From the NCBI GenBank assembly GCA_937921505.1, contig CAKZUB010000063.1, positions 1-38,315 on the forward strand: a stretch of 38,315 nucleotides of DNA. Direction: 5' to 3'. Below are positions 33,707 to 38,315 of this stretch, in pieces. The first letter of the stretch is position 1, and each line of letters begins with the position of its first letter. The position numbers were made by a program, and so were the translations under genes. The stretch comes from an uncultured Clostridia bacterium. Lineage in GTDB: Bacteria; Bacillota; Clostridia; Lachnospirales; Cellulosilyticaceae. Below the pieces are notes generated by a model that was not told the origin of the DNA, made no database searches, and worked only from the letters and a program-made list of their open reading frames with translations.

Positions 33707-35437
33707 ATGAATAGCCAAAGTCACAATGCTTTTAGAGATGATATTAGAAAGACTTTTGTAGTTTATGCCCTTATTCCTATTGTAATTATTACCCTCGTAA
33801 GTTATTTAGCAGTTTTTTTTATCTGGAACAGTGCTATTATTTATCAAACAAAACAGAGCATCAACCATACGGCTGATAAGCTTGAGCACACCATATCTTT
33901 AGTTATTGATAAAACAAACGAGATAGCAGTAAATAATAGCTTTTATAAAAAGCTAAATAACACTAAGCAAAAAACTAATGTTTATCAAGAACTTTATTCT
34001 TTCACCAATAAAATGGAAGAAAAGATAGATTTTTATATCTTTGATGAGAATCTTGATCTATTAGTAGGAAGTAGGCAGAATACTCCGAGTTTTATAACTA
34101 CAGATAACGATATTTCATGGGGCATCATTAAACGTATGAAACAAAATACTTATGATGTTATTTTTGAATGTAATAAAGTTTATAAAGATAATATCAAAGT
34201 CACTGAACTTGTTATTGGAAGAGCTATTACAGAGCAAAATGGAATAAAAGGGTATATTATTTTTCGTTTATATGGAGAAGAATTTATTAAATCAATAGGA
34301 AGTTCAGCAACGCAAATAATAGTTACGGATAGATATGACAATGTTTTTTTAGCAACTACAGCTGTATATAGTAATTTTCAAGATAAGTTTAAACCAGAGT
34401 TTAAAAATATTAATGGTTATAAGAAGATAGACAGAAATAAGTATTATATTTTAAAAAAATCTATTGTAGAAAATAAACTAGATGTGTATATTATAACGCC
34501 ATTAGGTAATCTGTTGTCAGTATTTACATGGATCGGAATATTCATTATTTTAGTATTTGGAATACTTATTCTAGCCATCTTTAGGACTGCTAAAAAAATA
34601 GCTTTTGATAAGACTCGCATAATAGATAAGATAGTAGGTGCCTTTGAACAAGTACAAGAAGGCAATCTAGAAGTAAAACTAGATATAAATACTTATGACG
34701 AATTTGAGATTATTGGTAAGTCTTATAATATAATGCTTGCGAGCATTAAAAACCTTATTGCTACAAATGAAGAAAGAGTAAGACAAACTGTTTTATCAGA
34801 AATTAAACAACTTGAATCACAATTTAATCCTCATTTTTTATTTAATACATTAGAACATATTAAATATATGGCTAAAATGGATCCAGAGGCAGCAAATAAA
34901 ATGATTGTTAATCTTTCTATATTGCTTCGTTATAGCATTAATAATAATATTAGAGATGTTACTATAAAAGAGGACTTAGAATATACTAAAAGCTACTTGC
35001 AAATACAGAAATATAGATTTTCTGACCGCTTTACGTATACTATTTATGTGGAAGAAGGGACCGAGAACTGTATAGTCCCTAAACTTATTATACAGCCGAT
35101 CATTGAAAATGCTATTAAATACGGGTTTGAAAGCAGAGAATGTCTAGAGGTAAGGATTAAGGTATGTTTCGTTGAGGGAAGATTAATTGTAGTTATATTT
35201 GATGATGGTATAGGCATGGAAGAGGAACTGCTAAGTCATATTAAGTATATACTTAATGGACCGATAAATAAAAGTTCACATATAGGACTATATAATGTAG
35301 ATAGAAGAATAAAGCTTATGTATGGGGAAGAATATGGCGTTGATATCAGAAGTGAGAAATTTGAAGGAACAGTTGTAAGAATCATATTGCCTATTAATGA
35401 AAGAGGTGAGAATCATGTTGAGGGTACTGGTGATTGA
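33707..35437 (+). CDS. Sensor histidine kinase, YesM/LytS/HptS type
   Basis: 576 residues. Membrane segments at about 17-39 and 268-290 bound a ~225-residue outer sensor domain, probably Cache-like. A HAMP domain follows (AFEQVQEGNLEVKLD), then the His-kinase domain with phosphorylation site H376 in QFNPHFLFNTLEHI, and an ATPase domain (IIENAIKYGFE, VIFDDGIGM, SHIGLYNVDRRI). GGGAGGTGA precedes the ATG. It overlaps the response-regulator gene by 23 bases. Its position in the importer operon suggests it senses the importer's ligand, perhaps with the binding protein. Confidence 0.94.
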   Translation: MNSQSHNAFRDDIRKTFVVYALIPIVIITLVSYLAVFFIWNSAIIYQTKQSINHTADKLEHTISLVIDKTNEIAVNNSFYKKLNNTKQKTNVYQELYSFTNKMEEKIDFYIFDENLDLLVGSRQNTPSFITTDNDISWGIIKRMKQNTYDVIFECNKVYKDNIKVTELVIGRAITEQNGIKGYIIFRLYGEEFIKSIGSSATQIIVTDRYDNVFLATTAVYSNFQDKFKPEFKNINGYKKIDRNKYYILKKSIVENKLDVYIITPLGNLLSVFTWIGIFIILVFGILILAIFRTAKKIAFDKTRIIDKIVGAFEQVQEGNLEVKLDINTYDEFEIIGKSYNIMLASIKNLIATNEERVRQTVLSEIKQLESQFNPHFLFNTLEHIKYMAKMDPEAANKMIVNLSILLRYSINNNIRDVTIKEDLEYTKSYLQIQKYRFSDRFTYTIYVEEGTENCIVPKLIIQPIIENAIKYGFESRECLEVRIKVCFVEGRLIVVIFDDGIGMEEELLSHIKYILNGPINKSSHIGLYNVDRRIKLMYGEEYGVDIRSEKFEGTVVRIILPINERGENHVEGTGD

Positions 35438-36227
35438 AGATGAAGATATCATAAGAAAAGGGTTTATACATACAATTGACTGGATGGCGATGGATTGTTT
35501 GGTTGTTGATGAAGCCTGTAATGGTGAAGACGGCCTCGAAAAAATAAAAAAGCATAAACCAGATATCGTCATAACAGATATTATTATGCCCAAAATGAAT
35601 GGGATTGAGATGATTGAACAAGCCACTAAGTTATATGATTTTAGAAGTATTATTTTAACAAGTTACTCAGAGTTTGAGTATGCTCAAAAGGCTATTAAGT
35701 TAAAAGTTTACGAATATCTTTTAAAACCTGTGGATGAAGAAAAGCTTTTTGAAGTGATTTGGAAGTTAAAAAAAGAAATTCAAGAGCAACGTACGTACAA
35801 CGAAATTATTGAGAGAACAAAAGACAAAAATGATATAGATCTTATTGATTTAGATATTTACATTCAGTCAGATATGAAATACAACAATTATGTTATAGAA
35901 GCTATTAATCAAATCAAAGAAAATTATAATAGAAAAATTAGCATAGAGGGTATTGCGGAAACATTAGGAGTAAGTGCAAGTTATTTGAGCCGAAAGTTTA
36001 AAGATGAGACATCTCAAACTTTTTTAGAAGTGCTCAATAAGTATCGTATACAAAAAGCTATTGAACTGCTGCACACTGGAAATTATCGTGTCTATGAAAT
36101 TTCAGATCTGACGGGATTTAGTGAATATAAACATTTTTGTGGTGTATTTAAGAAGTACACACAAACATCTCCTACAGAATTTATAAGAAACTCTAGTTTC
36201 ATTATACATAAAAGTTGTGAGAAATAG
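35415..36227 (+). CDS. AraC-type response regulator
   Basis: 270 residues. The receiver domain starts LRVLVIEDEDIIRKGF; the phosphorylated aspartate is D55 (DIVITDIIMPKMNG), with the threonine/serine in ILTSYSEF and K in EYLLKPVDE. A linker of about 40 residues leads to an AraC DNA-binding domain with two helix-turn-helix parts (ISIEGIAETLGVSASYLSRKF and VYEISDLTGFSEYKHFCGVF). I start it at ATG 35415 with AGAGGTGAG just upstream. Cognate partner of the overlapping kinase; its target is probably this operon's promoter. Confidence 0.94.
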   Translation: MLRVLVIEDEDIIRKGFIHTIDWMAMDCLVVDEACNGEDGLEKIKKHKPDIVITDIIMPKMNGIEMIEQATKLYDFRSIILTSYSEFEYAQKAIKLKVYEYLLKPVDEEKLFEVIWKLKKEIQEQRTYNEIIERTKDKNDIDLIDLDIYIQSDMKYNNYVIEAINQIKENYNRKISIEGIAETLGVSASYLSRKFKDETSQTFLEVLNKYRIQKAIELLHTGNYRVYEISDLTGFSEYKHFCGVFKKYTQTSPTEFIRNSSFIIHKSCEK

Positions 36228-36246
36228 CATAGATGGAGGAAATACT

Positions 36247-37062
36247 TTGAAAAAATATGAAGACTATTTATTTGTGAGTGACCTAGATGGAACGCTTATT
36301 CACACAAACAAAACTATTTCACTCAAAAATAAAAGCGCTATTGATGATTTTATTTTACAAGGTGGACATTTTACAATAGCAACAGGTAGAACTGTTCAAA
36401 ATGTTCTGCCGTATTTAGAAGGACTTAATATAAATGAAGCCTGTATCCTTTATAATGGTGGGGCAATATATGATCTAAAAAAACAAGAATTTTTAGCTTG
36501 TCATTTTTTAAATAAAGAGCAAATAACGAGTGATATAAAAAGAATTTTAGAAAAACATGAGAGGCTATGTGTTCAGATTTTTACTACAGATACAATTTAT
36601 ATTGTTAATCATAACCAAAGAGTAGATCCAGAAGTATTAGAAGAAAAGCAAATATTTGAATTTGCTAATATAAATGATATATTGCATCAAGAGTGGCTTA
36701 AAATTATTTTAAATGGCTCACATGAGAATCTTCTAGAGTGTAGCAGAGATTTAAAACATCTTATAAGCACAAACATCATTCACACTGTATTTTCAGTCCC
36801 TACATATCTTGAAATTTTACCATTTGGAGTATCAAAAGGAACTGCTTTAAAAGAACTTGTCAAAATTAAACGTTTACAAAGCAGTAACATTATAACCATT
36901 GGAGATTATGATAATGATATTGAAATGCTAGAAATGGCTATGCTAGGAATTGCTCCAAGTAATGCATCACAGGGAGCTAAAAAGGCAGCTGACAGGCTTA
37001 CTGTAAGTAATGACGATGATGCTATTTTTGAAGTCATAACTCACATTTTACCAACACTTTAG
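36247..37062 (+). CDS. Cof-type HAD phosphatase
   Basis: 271 residues. The catalytic start is VSDLDGTLIH with nucleophile D12 and D14; TGRTVQNV is motif II; KGTALKELV carries the motif III lysine; GDYDNDIEML is motif IV. Cof-type enzymes (YidA-like) remove phosphate from sugar phosphates and similar esters in the cytoplasm. I start it at TTG 36247, six bases after ATGGAGGA, not at the longer frame that overlaps the regulator gene. It lies 19 bases after the regulator, last in the cluster, which suggests imported phosphate esters are its substrate. Confidence 0.88.
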   Translation: MKKYEDYLFVSDLDGTLIHTNKTISLKNKSAIDDFILQGGHFTIATGRTVQNVLPYLEGLNINEACILYNGGAIYDLKKQEFLACHFLNKEQITSDIKRILEKHERLCVQIFTTDTIYIVNHNQRVDPEVLEEKQIFEFANINDILHQEWLKIILNGSHENLLECSRDLKHLISTNIIHTVFSVPTYLEILPFGVSKGTALKELVKIKRLQSSNIITIGDYDNDIEMLEMAMLGIAPSNASQGAKKAADRLTVSNDDDAIFEVITHILPTL

Positions 37063-37095
37063 TTTTTTATTAAGTAAGAATCTATTTATAACGCG

Positions 37096-37134
37096 AAGAA
37101 CAGCCCCTCTATATATAAAGAGAAGCTGTTCTTT
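37096..37134. terminator. Terminator between converging HAD genes
   Basis: AAGAACAGC (37096-37104) pairs with GCTGTTCTT (37125-37133); the enclosed CTCTATATATAAAGAG extends the fold. It has only a short T-run. Confidence 0.55.
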
Positions 37135-37137
37135 AGG

Positions 37138-37782
37138 TTATAAGAAAGTATTGATCAAAGGAATAATCTCGGCGAAACAAGTAAAAGGAATATGACTAGT
37201 AGTATGTTTTTTATAAAGATCAATAAGCTCGTCTTTACCAAAGCGGATATCAGCATGGAGACTTGCTAAAAAGTCAGGACCACTATCACCAGCATAAAAA
37301 AGAAGATTATAATTATTTTTAAAATGTAGTACAACTTTTTCCTTATCTATGCCATAGCGCTCAGAGTAAAAAGGAGAGGCTAGATTTGGAGTTATATGCA
37401 ATCCAGAGTCACGATAGAAGCCTGCGTTAGAATAAATAGCGATATCATTCATTTGATGATGTTTAAACAGTTTCTTAATATAATATTCGCATCCAGCACT
37501 TAAAACGATAAAATCTCCCTCGAGGCGACGGACCTCATCCACCAATTCTTTAAAGTGATCATCTAATGGAAGATCTAATATAGCTTCGTTAAGAGCACTT
37601 TCATCTAGATTGATATGATTAAAAATATCATTTAAAAAAACAACATCTTGAAGCTTACCTGCTTTGAAGTCTATAAAGCTTGTGTTTGCTTTTTCAGGCA
37701 TGTACGCATACATCATTTTTTTATAAAAATCTACTTTTGAAATAGTTCCGTCAAAGTCACAAATAAATAAAAATTTTTTCAT
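37138..37782 (-). CDS. HAD-IB phosphatase, MtnX-like
   Basis: 214 residues. The nucleophile motif is FICDFDGTIS (D9, D11), motif II is FIVLSAGCEYYI, and motif IV is YAGDSGPDFLAS. The C-terminal LIDLYKKHTTSHIPFTCFAEII matches the end of MtnX-type phosphatases. MtnX acts in methionine salvage on a methylthio-diketopentyl phosphate enol, but many relatives act elsewhere and no other salvage gene is nearby. I start it at ATG 37782 after TGGAGG. A promoter with TTCACA and TATAAT lies just upstream. It converges on the Cof-type phosphatase gene. Confidence 0.85.
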   Translation of the reverse strand: MKKFLFICDFDGTISKVDFYKKMMYAYMPEKANTSFIDFKAGKLQDVVFLNDIFNHINLDESALNEAILDLPLDDHFKELVDEVRRLEGDFIVLSAGCEYYIKKLFKHHQMNDIAIYSNAGFYRDSGLHITPNLASPFYSERYGIDKEKVVLHFKNNYNLLFYAGDSGPDFLASLHADIRFGKDELIDLYKKHTTSHIPFTCFAEIIPLINTFL

Positions 37783-37814
37783 CTTCAGCCTCCACGTCAT
37801 AGAATACATTTTTC

Positions 37815-37843
37815 ATTATAAAGCTATCATCTCTAAATGTGAA
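37815..37843 (-). promoter_or_regulatory. Promoter of the MtnX-like gene
   Basis: On the minus strand TTCACA (37838-37843), 17 bases, TATAAT (37815-37820). Confidence 0.62.
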
Positions 37844-37912
37844 GAGTACAATATACAAATTTAATACGCTTAAAAAGGTCTTATACTTGATGAAGGTTAT
37901 TAGGGGTTGAAG

Positions 37913-37960
37913 AATAATCATACAATGATTATTTAATATGAGATAATTATGCATAATTAT
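37913..37960. repeat. Two adjacent palindromes upstream of the rrn promoter
   Basis: AATAATCAT/ATGATTATT form perfect 9-base arms around ACA (37913-37933). ATAATTATGCATAATTAT (37943-37960) is a perfect 18-base palindrome. The rest of the 37783-38030 spacer is plain AT-rich sequence without a gene. Confidence 0.65.
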
Positions 37961-38032
37961 AAAAAAATAGCATATATTAATGAGTGAATTTAAAAATATA
38001 AATAATGATAAAAAGAATTTTAAAAAAAGGTG

Positions 38033-38060
38033 TTGACTTGTGTCAAAAATCATGTATAAT
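38033..38060 (+). promoter_or_regulatory. Ribosomal RNA operon promoter
   Basis: TTGACT (38033-38038), 16 bases, TATAAT (38055-38060), preceded by an A/T-rich stretch that fits an UP element. It lies about 240 bases before 16S. Confidence 0.87.
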
Positions 38061-38128
38061 AGTAAAAGTCGCTACTAGTTAACGGCGCAAAACAAAAGGA
38101 CGTTAAGTCCTAGTGTTAAATGAAAAAA

Positions 38129-38142
38129 TGAACTTTGAAAAT
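38129..38142 (+). promoter_or_regulatory. boxA-like rRNA antitermination site
   Basis: TGAACTTTGAAAAT resembles the boxA element of Firmicute rRNA leaders, which recruits NusB and S10. Confidence 0.6.
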
Positions 38143-38200
38143 AGAATAGTAACCATAAAACCAGTCGATTCAAAAGAATTTCATTATGAGATTCGAATCT

Positions 38201-38271
38201 GTACTTGAAAAAGTACAAAACTGTATTTGAGAAAATACAAGTAATAAGTCACAAACATTCTAATGAATGTT
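38201..38271 (+). other. Three tandem tetraloop hairpins in the rRNA leader
   Basis: GTACTT-GAAA-AAGTAC (38201-38216), TGTATTT-GAGA-AAATACA (38222-38239) and AACATTC-TAAT-GAATGTT (38254-38271): each a perfect 6-7 bp stem with a four-base loop. They probably help leader processing or 16S folding. Confidence 0.7.
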
Positions 38272-38299
38272 GGCAACTTAAATGTTGTTTGGACAAACT

Positions 38300-38315
38300 T
38301 TTATATGAGAGTTTG
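38300..38315 (+). rRNA. 16S ribosomal RNA, 5' end only
   Basis: The window ends with TTTATATGAGAGTTTG, the conserved start of 16S (the AGAGTTTG of the common 27F site). The mature 5' end is placed approximately. The gene runs beyond the window. Confidence 0.88.

Noticed and set aside
36217..36246. Upstream in-frame start for the Cof-type phosphatase gene
   Set aside because: It would overlap the response-regulator gene and place the clear ATGGAGGA ribosome site inside the coding region; TTG 36247 is at the right distance.
37943..37960. Palindrome read as a PerR or Fur box
   Set aside because: The central GC dinucleotide and spacing do not fit the 7-1-7 consensus; left as an unassigned palindrome.
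37757..38053. Minus-strand open frame in the rrn upstream spacer
   Set aside because: AT-rich, Phe/Ile/Leu-heavy, runs through the MtnX-like gene's promoter and start and the rrn promoter, with no ribosome site.
1..38315. CRISPR arrays, tRNA genes, transposases, phage genes, toxin-antitoxin or defence systems
   Set aside because: I looked on both strands and saw no spaced direct-repeat array, cloverleaf with CCA end, transposase DDE/HUH protein, integrase or known defence protein.

Overview
The window is AT-rich, its genes have strong AGGAGG-type ribosome sites, and it carries a T-box, PurR-like boxes, a split indolepyruvate ferredoxin oxidoreductase and a Re-type citrate synthase candidate. 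This points to an anaerobic low-GC Firmicute of the Clostridia, most like the Lachnospirales/Cellulosilyticum group. The placement is inferred from gene content, not from a search. The last ~16 bases are the 5' end of a 16S rRNA gene, so the window ends at the start of an rrn operon. I see no tRNA, CRISPR array, insertion sequence, prophage or attachment site.

Layout. 1-1.4 kb (minus): a two-gene ThrE/YjjP-YjjB-type amino-acid exporter with a near-consensus promoter. 1.5-5.3 kb (plus): iorA-iorB, then glyA behind a paired PurBox-like element. 5.4-11.3 kb (plus): an isolated unknown helical protein, an EF-G-like GTPase with a degenerate guanine-recognition motif, a DUF975 membrane protein, a small protein plus a short-chain dehydrogenase, and a DUF4349 lipoprotein. 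11.3-14.1 kb: leuS under a leucine T-box. 14.1-20.2 kb: a LacI repressor (minus) divergent from a maltodextrin-type ABC operon (binding lipoprotein, two permeases, no ATPase) ending in a cytoplasmic GH13 enzyme. An 18-of-21-base palindromic operator sits just after the operon's -10 box.

20.2-22.8 kb: two translationally coupled flavodoxin-fold proteins (minus) divergent from a TetR regulator and a gamma-carbonic anhydrase (plus). The divergent promoters are interleaved and share two copies of one operator. 22.8-24.7 kb: five small proteins I do not recognise, two of them glycine/cysteine-rich membrane proteins. 25.0-27.7 kb: a probable Re-citrate synthase and an isocitrate dehydrogenase, feeding 2-oxoglutarate/glutamate synthesis. 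The first promoter carries a perfect 22-bp palindrome. 27.9-29.6 kb: a chemoreceptor.

29.7-37.1 kb (plus): an AfuABC-type ABC importer (lipoprotein, ATPase, double-length permease), a YesM/HptS-type histidine kinase, an AraC-type response regulator and a Cof-type HAD phosphatase. I read this as a self-regulated importer, probably for a phosphorylated sugar or similar phosphate ester rather than iron. 37.1-37.8 kb (minus): an MtnX-like HAD phosphatase. 37.8-38.3 kb: paired palindromes, the rrn promoter, a boxA-like site and three tandem tetraloop hairpins leading into 16S.

Several starts were moved from the longest open frame to an internal codon with a well-spaced ribosome site. The best leads for new biology are the interleaved TetR/flavodoxin promoter, the importer-sensor-phosphatase operon, the EF-G-like protein lacking NKxD, and the palindrome-controlled citrate module.
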